Shown piece after piece: positions 55,436 to 64,000 of a stretch of 64,000 bases of DNA; positions within the stretch are counted from its first letter, which is position 1; every line of letters starts with the position of its first letter. The position numbers and the translations under genes are program-made. The stretch covers positions 1-64,000 of the forward strand of contig CAVPWE010000006.1 of the NCBI GenBank assembly GCA_963709485.1. Direction: 5' to 3'. The notes beneath the pieces are model-generated. The model had not been told where the DNA came from and made no database searches. It worked only from the letters and a program-made list of their open reading frames with translations. This DNA is from JAXDBM01 sp963709485. GTDB taxonomy: Bacteria > Desulfobacterota > Syntrophia > Syntrophales > Fen-1087.

Positions 55436-55660
55436 ATGAATTCCTGGCTATGGTGGACAAAGCAAGCCTTGTTGATGCTTTTCGCTGTCTTTTTTTTCAT
55501 CCTGGGCATAGAGACCCTGATCGCCTCCTACCGGCTCAATAATCCCCTGACCTTTATCATGGCCTTCTTCTCGGCCAGCCTGATCATTCTAGTTAGCGCT
55601 GTTGGCATTCTATATCCTGTCATACAGGTATACAGCCTGTTCAAAGCAAAGAAACAATGA
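55436..55660 (+). CDS. Small two-helix membrane protein
   Basis: 74 residues: MNSWLWWTKQALLMLFAVFF starts the first helix, FIMAFFSASLIILVSAVGIL the second, then a short cytoplasmic tail (SLFKAKKQ). Stop overlaps the M16 gene ATG (ATGA), so the two are translated together. No ribosome site of note. Family unknown. Confidence 0.6.
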   Translation: MNSWLWWTKQALLMLFAVFFFILGIETLIASYRLNNPLTFIMAFFSASLIILVSAVGILYPVIQVYSLFKAKKQ

Positions 55661-57201
55661 TGACCGTAAACCGGAAACTCTACGGTGTTCTTATTCCGAT
55701 CCTGCTTCTGGTCCTCGTCCGGCCTCTGATCGCGGCGGACTACGACCTTGAAAAGAAGGTCCGCAGGATCACGCTGAAAAACGGCTTGCGCGTCCTGCTC
55801 ATGGAGAGGCACGTCAGCCCGACCGTGTCGCTTTATATCCGCTACCGGGCCGGCGCCGCCGATGAGATGAGCGGAAGGACCGGAACCGCCCATTTGCTGG
55901 AACACATGATGTTCAAGGGGACCACCTCCATCGGCACCCGGAATTACAGAAGGGAGAGAAAAATCCTGCAGGACATCAAGGAAACGGGTGCTCGTCTGGA
56001 TCTCGAAAACATGAAAAGGGACAGGGCAGACCGGAATCGGATTCAAAAACTGACCGAAACGCTCAAAGAACTCCATGCGGAGCACAGGAAGTGGGTGATC
56101 CCGAACGAAATCGATCGCCTCTACACGGAAAACGGGGCCGAGGACATGAATGCCTCGACGGGGCAGGATGTCACGACTTATCATGTCAGTCTGCCGGCAA
56201 ACCGGATCGAGCTTTGGGCCAGAATCGAATCGGACCGGATGACCCGTCCGGTGTTGCGGGAATTCTTTATGGAGCGGGACGTGATCATGGAGGAGCGGCG
56301 CCAGCGTATCGAATCCGACCCGGAGGGCAAGCTTGCGGAGCAGTTTTTTGCAGCTGCTTTTCAGGCACACCCCTACGGCCGCCCCATCCTCGGCTGGCCT
56401 GCCGACATGCGTTTCCTGAGCATGGACGAGACCGAGGCTTTCTTCAGGAAAACCCATGCCCCGAACAATACGGTCATTGCCGTGGTCGGCGATGTCAACC
56501 CGGAAGAAACGTTCAAAATCATCAACCGATACTTCGGCGGCATCCCGGCGCAGGACCTCGATCATTCCCCGATCACCGAGGAGCCGGTGCAGACCGGCGA
56601 ACGAAGGGTCGATGTGACTTTCGACGCGAAACCTCAGCTGATGATCGGCTTTCACAAGCCCGCCCCGCCGTCTTTTGACGACTATGTGCTGGACGTGGCC
56701 GAGGCCGTTCTCTCGAAAGGCAGGACCTCCAGGCTGTACCGCAGTCTTGTGGAAGCGCAGCAACTGGCTGAAAATGCGGATGCAGTCAATGGAATGCCCG
56801 GTTCACGGTTTCCCAGCCTATTCGTCGTATCCGCAACTCCCCGCGCCCCGCACAGTGCCATCGACGTCGAAAATGCCGTTTACGCTGAACTGGAAAAACT
56901 CAAAGGGGAGCCCATCCCGGAGAGCGAACTGCAAAAGACGAAAAACCAGATGAAGGCCGACTATATCCGTCATCTCAATTCGAATTCCGGGCTTGCCGGC
57001 ATGTTGTCCTACTACGAAACGCTGATGGGCGACTTTCGCTACCTGACCAATTACATCCAAGTCATTGAAAAAATCGGCCCGAATGACATCATGGAGGCTG
57101 CACGAAAATATTTTCAGAAGGAAAACAGAACCGTGGCCACGCTTTTATCCCGCGGCGGGGCCGAAAAGACGCAGCACAAATCATCGCCGGAGAAGCAATG
57201 A
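55657..57201 (+). CDS. M16 family zinc peptidase, exported
   Basis: 514 residues. Signal peptide (KLYGVLIPILLLVLVRPLIA, cleavage near AAD), then the inverted zinc motif H79-LL-E82-H83 (HLLEHMMFKGT) and a downstream Glu-rich segment (ERDVIMEERRQRIESDPEGK) with the third ligand. A charged helical insertion of about 70 residues (residues about 95-165) separates the motif from NASTGQDVTTYH. Related to pitrilysin, processing peptidase and PqqL. The next gene encodes a partner without the zinc motif; such pairs act as heterodimers. Confidence 0.88.
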   Translation: MMTVNRKLYGVLIPILLLVLVRPLIAADYDLEKKVRRITLKNGLRVLLMERHVSPTVSLYIRYRAGAADEMSGRTGTAHLLEHMMFKGTTSIGTRNYRRERKILQDIKETGARLDLENMKRDRADRNRIQKLTETLKELHAEHRKWVIPNEIDRLYTENGAEDMNASTGQDVTTYHVSLPANRIELWARIESDRMTRPVLREFFMERDVIMEERRQRIESDPEGKLAEQFFAAAFQAHPYGRPILGWPADMRFLSMDETEAFFRKTHAPNNTVIAVVGDVNPEETFKIINRYFGGIPAQDLDHSPITEEPVQTGERRVDVTFDAKPQLMIGFHKPAPPSFDDYVLDVAEAVLSKGRTSRLYRSLVEAQQLAENADAVNGMPGSRFPSLFVVSATPRAPHSAIDVENAVYAELEKLKGEPIPESELQKTKNQMKADYIRHLNSNSGLAGMLSYYETLMGDFRYLTNYIQVIEKIGPNDIMEAARKYFQKENRTVATLLSRGGAEKTQHKSSPEKQ

Positions 57202-58628
57202 ACATGAAGAAAAAGATTCTGACGCTTTCCCTGCTATCCCTTCTGTTCATCCCGCACGCTTCAGCCGCCGGAGACGCTCACTTCATTGCGGCAACACCGG
57301 CGGACCGGCTTGTGTTCAAAGCTCTTTCCTTCAGCCCACCTGAGGCGCTGCGCCTGGTCATGGACAACGGCATCATCCTGTACTTCCTCGAAGATCATGA
57401 ATTGCCACTGGTCAACATATCCGTCGTTTTCCGGACGGGCGCCGCTTACGAACCGGCCGGCAAAGCCGGTCTCGCCGGTCTGACGGCGCGAACGATGCGG
57501 ACCGGAGGCGCCGGGACGATGCCGGGCGGTGAAATCGACGATGTCCTCGCTTTTCATGGGATATCCCTGCAGATCTCGATGGAAGCGGACATGGGCCTGG
57601 CGCATCTGTCCGCCCTGCAAGGGGATTGGATGAAGGGATTCGAAATCATGTCGCAGATGCTTATGAATCCGGCCTTTGAAGAGAAAAAGATGCAACTGGC
57701 CAAAGACCTGGCCATCGAAGATCTTCGCGGCATTGTCGACGATCCTTCCAGATATGCCTTCCGGGAATTTAGAAAGCTCCTTTACCGGGGGGACGCAAGG
57801 GGGAACCTGGCCACACCGGCATCCATCCGTTCCATCCAGCGCTCCGACCTGGTTGATTTTCACCGGCGCTTCCTGTTCCCGCAGAACCTCATGATCACGA
57901 TAACAGGGGACATCACGAAGGCCGAGGCGGTCAGCGCGATCGGCCGTTGCCTGGGTGCATGGCGTGTCCCGGGACAAGCCGAAAGAATTCCGAAACCGTC
58001 CGTCCGCGGGGACGGGTCCGTCTATCATATTCAGAAGGATGTCCCGCAGTCGATCATCATTTCCGGCCGGTTTGGCCCGTCCAAAAAAGACGGCGATTTT
58101 TACACCTTCACCGTTCTTGATTTCATCCTGGGAAGCGGCGGCTTTCGCTCGCGGCTCTTCCAGGAAATCCGGAGCAACCGGGGTTTGGCATACAGCACGG
58201 GCAGCTTTTTCAAAGCAAGGGACGATTACGGCACCTTCGGCGCCTACGCCCTGACCAAATCATCTTCGACCGCGGAGGTCCTTGCGTTGATACAAACGCT
58301 GCTCCGGGATATAAAAGAAAATGGGGTCGGCGAAAGCGAGCTTTCCTGGGCGAAAAAATCTCTGACCAACAGCTTCATCTTCTCATTTCAATCCATCGAT
58401 CAGATCGCGCTCTCACAGATGATGATCGAATATGACGGACTGCCCGGGGATTTTCTTCAAACCTACACAACGAAAATCAACGAAGTCAGCTTAAGCGACA
58501 TCCGGAGCGCCGCAAGCCGCTACTATGACCATCGGGATTTTGTGACGCTGGTCCTCGGGAACGAGAAGGGCTTTGAAAAGCCCCTCCCCGGGCCGGGAAC
58601 GGCAATCCGAATTGAAGGCACGCTATGA
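57198..58628 (+). CDS. M16 family protein lacking the zinc motif, exported
   Basis: 476 residues. Signal peptide (KKILTLSLLSLLFIPHASA). Where the active peptidase has HxxEH this one reads GLAGLTARTMRTGGAG, so it should be inactive by itself. FHRRFLFPQNLMITITGDIT and GGFRSRLFQEIRSNRGLAYS are typical of the inactive partner of M16 pairs, where the Arg/Tyr in the C-half bind the substrate. Overlaps both neighbours by four bases. Confidence 0.88.
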   Translation: MNMKKKILTLSLLSLLFIPHASAAGDAHFIAATPADRLVFKALSFSPPEALRLVMDNGIILYFLEDHELPLVNISVVFRTGAAYEPAGKAGLAGLTARTMRTGGAGTMPGGEIDDVLAFHGISLQISMEADMGLAHLSALQGDWMKGFEIMSQMLMNPAFEEKKMQLAKDLAIEDLRGIVDDPSRYAFREFRKLLYRGDARGNLATPASIRSIQRSDLVDFHRRFLFPQNLMITITGDITKAEAVSAIGRCLGAWRVPGQAERIPKPSVRGDGSVYHIQKDVPQSIIISGRFGPSKKDGDFYTFTVLDFILGSGGFRSRLFQEIRSNRGLAYSTGSFFKARDDYGTFGAYALTKSSSTAEVLALIQTLLRDIKENGVGESELSWAKKSLTNSFIFSFQSIDQIALSQMMIEYDGLPGDFLQTYTTKINEVSLSDIRSAASRYYDHRDFVTLVLGNEKGFEKPLPGPGTAIRIEGTL

Positions 58629-59866
58629 TTGACCAGGCAACCTTTGAGAACGTCCGGAAGCGGATCGACAGTTATCGGGAAGCGATGATCCAAATGCAGA
58701 TCGGACTGACGGCAATTCCCGCCCTCTCCCCCGACAACGGCGGCGATGGAGAGTACGAAAAAGCGCAGTATCTCCTTTCAAACCTTCGGCATCTCGGATT
58801 CACGGGCATTCGGGAAATCAATGCCCCCGACAGCCGGGTTTCCTCGGGAATCCGTCCCAACATCATCGTTACCCTACCCGGCGGAAAAAGCGGCCGGACG
58901 GTCTGGATTCTGACCCATCTGGACATCGTTCCACCCGGTGAAATGAAGTTCTGGGATCGCGATCCCTACCAGGGTTATGTGAAAGGCGATCGCATATACG
59001 GACGGGGCACCGAGGACAATCAGCAGGACCTCGTCGCCTCCCTCTTCGCCGCCAAGGCTTTTCTGGACGAAGGCATCTTGCCGGAGAGCAACATCGGGCT
59101 CGCCTTCGTATCCGATGAGGAAACGGCCAGCCGCTGGGGACTCGCCTACCTCCTTCAGCATGAAAACAACCCCTTTAAAAAAACCGACTTTCTGGTCATC
59201 CCCGATTCGGGAAACGAGGAGGGAACGATGATTGAAGTGGCGGAGAAAAGCATCTACTGGCTCCGTTTCAAAACCGTCGGCAAGCAATGCCATGCCAGCA
59301 AACCCGAACTCGGGAACAATGCCTTCCTGGCAGCCTCCCATCTCGTTGTGCGGCTGGACGAACTGCACCAGGCCTTTGCCGCCGTCGACACCCGCTATCA
59401 TCCGCCGATGAGTACATTTCAGCCCACGAAAAAGGAAATGAATGTCCCCAACGTCAACACCATTCCCGGCGAAGACGTCTTTTATCTGGACTGCCGGATT
59501 CTGCCGCAATACCCCTTGAAGGACATACACAGGCGAATCCGGAGCATGGCCGACGAGATTGAACGCAGGTTCAGCGTTACTGTTGAAATCGAAGCAGTGC
59601 AGGATGTGCAGGCCCCAGCGCCCACCCCCGGCGATGCCCCGGTCGTCCTGGCGCTCCAGGAGGCCATCCGGTCGGTTTATCAAGTCCGCGCCAATCCCGA
59701 AGGAATCGGTGCGGGAACGGTTGCCGCCTATTTCCGGCGGGAGGGTTATCCCGCAGCGGTCTGGTGCAGAATCGGACAGACGGCGCACCAGCCCAACGAG
59801 AATTGCCTCATTTCCAGCATGATGGGAAATGCCAAGGTCTATGCGCATCTGTTCCTGCAAAAATGA
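58625..59866 (+). CDS. M20 family metallopeptidase
   Basis: 413 residues, no signal peptide. LTHLDIVPPGE with the metal His-x-Asp, YGRGTEDNQQDLVAS (bridging Asp), FVSDEETASRWG (catalytic Glu-Glu), PDSGNEEG and C-terminal GQTAHQPNE (last His). Aminoacyl dipeptidases and DapE/ArgE-like deacylases share these. Starts in the stop of the M16 partner gene, so it may finish peptides that the M16 pair produces. Confidence 0.9.
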   Translation: MIDQATFENVRKRIDSYREAMIQMQIGLTAIPALSPDNGGDGEYEKAQYLLSNLRHLGFTGIREINAPDSRVSSGIRPNIIVTLPGGKSGRTVWILTHLDIVPPGEMKFWDRDPYQGYVKGDRIYGRGTEDNQQDLVASLFAAKAFLDEGILPESNIGLAFVSDEETASRWGLAYLLQHENNPFKKTDFLVIPDSGNEEGTMIEVAEKSIYWLRFKTVGKQCHASKPELGNNAFLAASHLVVRLDELHQAFAAVDTRYHPPMSTFQPTKKEMNVPNVNTIPGEDVFYLDCRILPQYPLKDIHRRIRSMADEIERRFSVTVEIEAVQDVQAPAPTPGDAPVVLALQEAIRSVYQVRANPEGIGAGTVAAYFRREGYPAAVWCRIGQTAHQPNENCLISSMMGNAKVYAHLFLQK

Positions 59867-59971
59867 TTGCAATCCGAAAACGCGCATGATAGCCTTCGCG
59901 ACAAATATGAATCGGCGCGACACCCCCGGCAGCCAGGCTTCCGGAAACCCTTCAACGGGACTGATAGTGGC

Positions 59972-60976
59972 GTGAAGCTAAAGTCTGCATTTCCTTCGGT
60001 CGAGAAAATTTCTTTCGAGAACACCGAAAATCTGATCGGCCTTTTCGGCGAGCACGATCAGCATCTGAAGCTCCTGGAAAAACTGGAGCCCGTCAAGCTG
60101 GCGGTGCGGGGCAACATTCTCTCCATTTCCGGCGATACGCCGGCTGTCGCACTGACGAAAAATCTGCTTCTTCAACTTCATTCCATCCTGCAGAAAGGCT
60201 ATCCCCTGTACGCGGCCGACATCAATTATGCGCACAGAATCCTCTCGGAAAACAAGGCGACCGACCTGGAAAAAATCTTTCTGGATACGGTTTTCATCTC
60301 TTCCAAGAAAAGGGTCATCACCCCGAAAAGCATTGCCCAGAAACAGTATATTGATTCCATCCGCCACTCCGACATGGTTTTCGGCATTGGTCCGGCCGGC
60401 ACCGGGAAAACCTATCTGGCCATGGCCATGGCCGTTTCTGCATTGCTCGAAAAGAAGGTCAGCCGGATCGCCCTGGCAAGGCCGGCCGTGGAAGCCGGCG
60501 AAAAACTCGGATTCCTGCCGGGAGACCTCGCGGAGAAGGTCAATCCTTATCTGAGGCCGCTCTACGACGCCCTTTTTGACATGATCGACTTCGATCGCGC
60601 TTCGGCCCTGATCCATAAAGGGGTGATTGAAGTCGCGCCGCTCGCTTTCATGCGCGGCCGCACGCTGAATGATTCATTTGTCATTCTTGATGAAGCCCAG
60701 AATACCACCTCCGAACAGATGAAAATGTTCCTGACAAGGCTCGGATTCGGTTCAAAGGCGGTCATTACCGGCGATGTGACCCAGATCGATCTCCCGGCGG
60801 ACAAAACGCCCGGGCTGATCGAGGCCGAAAGAATCCTGAAGAATACCGGAGGAATCCGCTTCATTCATTTTTCGGATATCGATGTCGTCAGGCACCCCCT
60901 TGTTCAGGATGTCATCCGGGCCTACAACCGTCTGGACCGTGAAAAAATAACAAGCAGAACCCGTTCGTCGACATGA
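59972..60976 (+). CDS. PhoH-like ATPase
   Basis: About 334 residues from GTG 59972 (VKLKSAFPSVEKISFENTEN). The family core is present: LFGEHDQHLKLLEKL (KH-like N-domain), TPKSIAQKQYIDSI, Walker A GPAGTGKTYLAMA, ARPAVEAGEKLGFLPGDL, LDEAQNTTSEQMKMFLTR (Walker B) and ITGDVTQIDLP. Sister of YbeZ, which works with YbeY in RNA maturation, and ybeY lies two genes on. The frame is open from TTG 59867, but that part lacks family sequence; the start is uncertain. Confidence 0.9.
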   Translation: MKLKSAFPSVEKISFENTENLIGLFGEHDQHLKLLEKLEPVKLAVRGNILSISGDTPAVALTKNLLLQLHSILQKGYPLYAADINYAHRILSENKATDLEKIFLDTVFISSKKRVITPKSIAQKQYIDSIRHSDMVFGIGPAGTGKTYLAMAMAVSALLEKKVSRIALARPAVEAGEKLGFLPGDLAEKVNPYLRPLYDALFDMIDFDRASALIHKGVIEVAPLAFMRGRTLNDSFVILDEAQNTTSEQMKMFLTRLGFGSKAVITGDVTQIDLPADKTPGLIEAERILKNTGGIRFIHFSDIDVVRHPLVQDVIRAYNRLDREKITSRTRSST

Positions 60977-63348
60977 ATCCGATTAAAACCGCAAATGACC
61001 GGATACGGAACCTGGTCAGCGAAAATTCAAGAATCATCGGGAAACTTCCGAAATTTGTCCGTAACCCGCTTGTTCATAGATGGGCGATCGCCCTCTGCCT
61101 CTGTCTTGTCCTGTCGTTGCTCCTGAGTCCACGGATTTATCTCGGCCTTCCGGACTACAGGGTCGACACGATTGCCGTTCATGATATTAAAGCGGACCGT
61201 AATTTCCTGGTAGAAGACAGGCTTTCGACAGAACAAAAAAAAGTGGAGGTTCTGGCCGACGCCAAGACCGTCTATGATTATGACGGTGACATCCAGACCC
61301 GGACAGAAATCAACCTTCGCAAAGCTTTCCTGTCCGCCGAGGAAAGCTACCTGCGCCTCGTCAGCGATTCCGGATCGGTGAAGTCACCCGCCGCCAGAAA
61401 ACGCGATCTGATGCAGTTAAAGGGCGATCTGGAGAAAAACCTGGGGATTGCCTTGACACCCGGAGAGTTTGAAACGTTCCGCCGTTATGAATTTTCGTCC
61501 TCCATCGTCAACAAGATCGCCCGGCTGATGTCCGACACGACCCAAACCGAATGGATCACCAATGCAACCTTTCTGAAGCAGGACCTGGATAAGGGAATCA
61601 TCATCCGCGATCCGAAAACCCTGGTTGAGAAGGAAATGAGGGATTTCCCAGCCATTCGCCACATGCATGAGATGGAATTGCTTCTCACGAAAAAAGCGGG
61701 GCAATTATTGCGCAGGGAGGCATCCGATACCCGCAAGGCTGCCGTCTCCCTGGCGAAAAAAATGATCCGGCCCAATCTGACGTTCAACAAGAACGCCACG
61801 GATCTGAAAAGGCAGGCGATCCTGTCCGCCACGAAACCGGTCTACTATCAGGTGCAGGCCGGTGAAATGATTATCCGCGAAGGCGAAAAGATCAACCGCA
61901 ATCATCTGGACAAGCTGGAGGCACTTTACAATGTCCGGGGAGAGCAGCGGTTCTCCGATGTCTTTCAATTTGCCGGAATGTTTCTCACGATCCTCTTCCT
62001 GGCTGTCCTGCTCTTGCTCCTGTCCCGGGACTGGCTGAAAAAGTCGGCGAACATCAACATCGACATTCTTTTCGTCAGCGTTGCGTCCGTTCTTCAGATC
62101 CTTCTCGTCAAGTCCGGCATTTTCATAGCGGAAGCCGTAAGCCGGGCTTTCCCGTTCATTCCCGCCGACACCTGCTTTTACGCAATCCCCTTCGCTGCCG
62201 GCACCATGATCGTCGGGGTGATGATCAACCGCAACACCGCATTGATCTTTTCCATTTTTTCATCCTTTCTGATCAGTTTCCTTTTTGAAAACAAGCTTAT
62301 GATAACATTATTTTCTTTGCTGGGCAGCATGACGGTCTGCTATCACATTGTTCACTGCAGAAAACGATCCGCTTTTTTTAAAGCCGGCCTTTTTTTAGGA
62401 CTCCTGAACACCGTCGTCATCCTTGCGCTCTCGCTGCTGACAACGACCATTGCCTCACTGGACACCCTGATCAAACTGGCCATGGGTTTTTTCGGGGGAA
62501 TTCTGACCGGTACGGTTGTCGCCGGTATTACACCCCTGTTTGAATCCATCTTTAAATACACAACGGACATCAAACTGCTGGAGCTTGCCAATCTGAATCA
62601 GCCCATTTTCCAGAGAATGATTATCGAAGCGCCCGGCACGTACCATCACAGCATCATCGTGGGATCCATGGTTGAGGCGGCCGCCGAAGCCATCGGCGCG
62701 AACTCCCTGCTCGTCAAGGTCAGCGCCTACTACCACGATATCGGAAAAATAAAAAAACCCCACTATTTTATCGAAAACCAGAGCAATGGTGAAAACAGAC
62801 ACGACAAGCTCTCTCCCAGAATGAGCACGCTGGTGATCATCTCTCACATCAAAGACGGATGCGAGCTGGCAAAACAGGCAAAGCTCGGCGCTCAAATCAT
62901 CAGCATCATCAGAGAACATCACGGAAACAGCCTGGTGCGGTATTTTTACGACAAGGCGAAAAAAGATGACGATGCCTCCATCCGGTCCCTGTCGGAAAGC
63001 GATTTTCGCTACCCGGGACCCAAGCCGCAAACCCGGGAAGCCGGCCTTGTCCTGCTGGGCGACGTTATTGAGGCTTCTTCCCGCATCTTGTCCAACCCGA
63101 CGCCGTCAAGAATCAGAAATCTCGTACGGGAGCGAATCGAAAGGGTATTCATGGACGGTCAACTGGACGAGTGTGAATTGACCCTGCATGACCTGAACAA
63201 CATCTCGGCAACCTTCATCCGAATCCTGACCGGCATTTTCCACCAGCGAATCGATTATCCCTCTGCGCCGGTCCGGGAATACAACGTGCAGTCCATTCAC
63301 GCATATGAAAACGCTCATCGAAAACCGGCAGAAAAGCGTAAAGCTTGA
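60973..63348 (+). CDS. 7TM-HD phosphohydrolase, PgpH-type c-di-AMP phosphodiesterase
   Basis: 791 residues. One N-terminal helix, an extracytoplasmic 7TMR-HDED domain (residues about 50-320), seven membrane helices (about 330-535), and a cytoplasmic HD domain (TYHHSIIVGSMVEAAA, YYHDIGKIKKPHYF, REHHGNSLV). Listeria PgpH with this architecture degrades cyclic di-AMP. ATG overlaps phoH (ATGA) and ybeY overlaps its end, the usual phoH-pgpH-ybeY arrangement. Confidence 0.9.
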   Translation: MNPIKTANDRIRNLVSENSRIIGKLPKFVRNPLVHRWAIALCLCLVLSLLLSPRIYLGLPDYRVDTIAVHDIKADRNFLVEDRLSTEQKKVEVLADAKTVYDYDGDIQTRTEINLRKAFLSAEESYLRLVSDSGSVKSPAARKRDLMQLKGDLEKNLGIALTPGEFETFRRYEFSSSIVNKIARLMSDTTQTEWITNATFLKQDLDKGIIIRDPKTLVEKEMRDFPAIRHMHEMELLLTKKAGQLLRREASDTRKAAVSLAKKMIRPNLTFNKNATDLKRQAILSATKPVYYQVQAGEMIIREGEKINRNHLDKLEALYNVRGEQRFSDVFQFAGMFLTILFLAVLLLLLSRDWLKKSANINIDILFVSVASVLQILLVKSGIFIAEAVSRAFPFIPADTCFYAIPFAAGTMIVGVMINRNTALIFSIFSSFLISFLFENKLMITLFSLLGSMTVCYHIVHCRKRSAFFKAGLFLGLLNTVVILALSLLTTTIASLDTLIKLAMGFFGGILTGTVVAGITPLFESIFKYTTDIKLLELANLNQPIFQRMIIEAPGTYHHSIIVGSMVEAAAEAIGANSLLVKVSAYYHDIGKIKKPHYFIENQSNGENRHDKLSPRMSTLVIISHIKDGCELAKQAKLGAQIISIIREHHGNSLVRYFYDKAKKDDDASIRSLSESDFRYPGPKPQTREAGLVLLGDVIEASSRILSNPTPSRIRNLVRERIERVFMDGQLDECELTLHDLNNISATFIRILTGIFHQRIDYPSAPVREYNVQSIHAYENAHRKPAEKRKA

Positions 63349-63763
63349 TCTGCGCAGGATTCGCCGGACGGTCCGCGAGGCCGGTAAAATGCTCGGCTGC
63401 ACGGAGCCTGAGCTCAGCCTCCTGTTCGTGGACAATGCCGCCATCACGGAGATCAACCGGCAATATCTTGACCGGCATGGTCCGACCAACGTCATCTCTT
63501 TTTCCCAGACGGAGGGCGACTTCGGCCACATCAACCCCATGCTTATCGGCGACATTGTGATTTCAGCCGAGCAGGCCGCATCCGATGCCAAAGCGGGAAA
63601 TCTGAACGTGAAGGATGAGATTGATTTTCTGGTCATTCACGGCCTTCTTCATCTTCTGGGCTATAACCATGAAGGACCGAACAAAAGGGAGGCCGCAAAA
63701 ATGAGAGAAATGGAAAAAGAAATTTTTCTGAAACTAAGGGGGTTCGGAGTCGAAATCCCCTGA
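63305..63763 (+). CDS. ybeY: Endoribonuclease YbeY
   Basis: 152 residues. LLFVDNAAITEINRQYL, TNVISFS, LIGDIVIS and the metal site HGLLHLLGYNHEG. The usual site is HGxLHLxGYDH; here Asn replaces Asp, with the three His kept. Needed for 16S rRNA 3' end processing. Starts 44 bases inside the end of the pgpH gene. Confidence 0.93.
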   Translation: MKTLIENRQKSVKLDLRRIRRTVREAGKMLGCTEPELSLLFVDNAAITEINRQYLDRHGPTNVISFSQTEGDFGHINPMLIGDIVISAEQAASDAKAGNLNVKDEIDFLVIHGLLHLLGYNHEGPNKREAAKMREMEKEIFLKLRGFGVEIP

Positions 63764-63767
63764 TCCG

Positions 63768-64000
63768 CTATTTCAAAATGATGGCCTGACCGGGTTGAAT
63801 ATTGCCGCTCCGGTCCAGGTTGTTGAGCTCAATCAAACGGGCAAGGCTGATGTTGTTTCTCTTGGCAATTCTGTCGAGACTGTCGCCTTTTTTCACCTTA
63901 TAGACCATGCTTCCCGCCGACTCGCCTGCAGTACCCGTCTGGGCAACCTTTGGACTTTGATTTGTCTTTTTCCCGCTGTCTTCCCGGCGATCCGGTTCCG
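63768..64000 (-). CDS. LysM-domain protein, C-terminal part only
   Basis: The frame runs off the window end. Readable part: a Ser/Lys/Gly-rich linker (DSGKKTNQSPKVAQTGTAGE) and one complete LysM domain (MVYKVKKGDSLDRIAKRNNI... SGNIQPGQAIILK) that binds peptidoglycan, then TAG at 63770-63768. The upstream part may be a lytic transglycosylase or amidase. Convergent with ybeY, four bases apart. Confidence 0.8.
   Translation of the reverse strand, partial: EPDRREDSGKKTNQSPKVAQTGTAGESAGSMVYKVKKGDSLDRIAKRNNISLARLIELNNLDRSGNIQPGQAIILK

Noticed and set aside
59867..59971. PhoH start at TTG 59867
   Set aside because: The extra 35 residues have no PhoH character and follow the M20 stop directly without a ribosome site; GTG 59972 is preferred, though the start stays uncertain.
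1..64000. tRNA, rRNA, CRISPR array, insertion sequence or prophage
   Set aside because: None of the expected signatures (cloverleaf with CCA end, regular direct repeats, transposase or integrase motifs) was seen in the intergenic regions or genes.

Overview
The window reads as chromosomal DNA of an anaerobic Desulfobacterota/Syntrophia-type bacterium (old Deltaproteobacteria; Syntrophus-like). This is an inference from gene content: indolepyruvate:ferredoxin oxidoreductase, a CoA-transferase, a DRE-TIM citrate-synthase-like enzyme, a DUF362 ferredoxin protein, PilSR, an alkaline-phosphatase-fold homoserine kinase next to homoserine dehydrogenase, and a branched-chain-type ABC operon carrying an acyl-CoA ligase. 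No rRNA, tRNA, CRISPR array, insertion sequence or phage gene was recognised. Coding density is high and most genes lie in long same-strand runs.

Layout. (1) 1-3.5 kb: a small membrane protein, a DUF362 protein, a metallo-hydrolase, adenylate kinase and the start of a UvrD helicase. All are interrupted by single-base frameshifts, which looks like poor sequence rather than real decay. (2) 5.2-12.8 kb, minus strand: comEC, hisS, aspS and a DRE-TIM synthase fused to a Cache-type sensor domain. (3) 12.9-16 kb: the pilS-pilR two-component pair. (4) 16-23 kb: a promoter, a Phe-rich leader peptide and overlapping antiterminator/terminator hairpins, then a six-gene transport operon (binding protein, two ATPases, two permeases, acyl-CoA ligase). 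This is the most interesting feature: a textbook-looking phenylalanine attenuator in front of an ABC-transport/ligase operon. (5) 23-26.8 kb: a small membrane protein, a CoA-transferase with a long structured 5' leader, and an MFS transporter. (6) 26.8-33 kb, mostly minus: recJ; then purM-purN-pfk-rpmB. (7) 33-45.8 kb, plus: recG, a Kef-type K+ efflux pair, a small membrane protein, hom-thrB-type kinase, a TPR protein, iorAB and a DnaJ-class co-chaperone. (8) 45.9-53.8 kb, minus: dtd, DUF1285, guaB, dnaE, UPF0280, preceded by a MerR-type regulator fused to a degenerate nucleotide-cyclase domain. (9) 54-63.8 kb, plus: a B12-binding radical SAM protein, a 74-residue membrane protein, two M16 peptidase-family proteins (one lacking the zinc motif), an M20 peptidase, phoH, a PgpH-type c-di-AMP phosphodiesterase and ybeY. 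The window ends inside a convergent LysM-domain protein.

How the parts may work together. The attenuator implies that phenylalanyl-tRNA charging controls uptake (and perhaps CoA activation) of an aromatic or amino-acid-derived acid. IorAB, 20 kb away, would oxidise aryl-pyruvates to aryl-acyl-CoAs. That connection is inference only. Housekeeping functions (replication, tRNA charging, purine synthesis, recombination, RNA maturation) dominate the rest.
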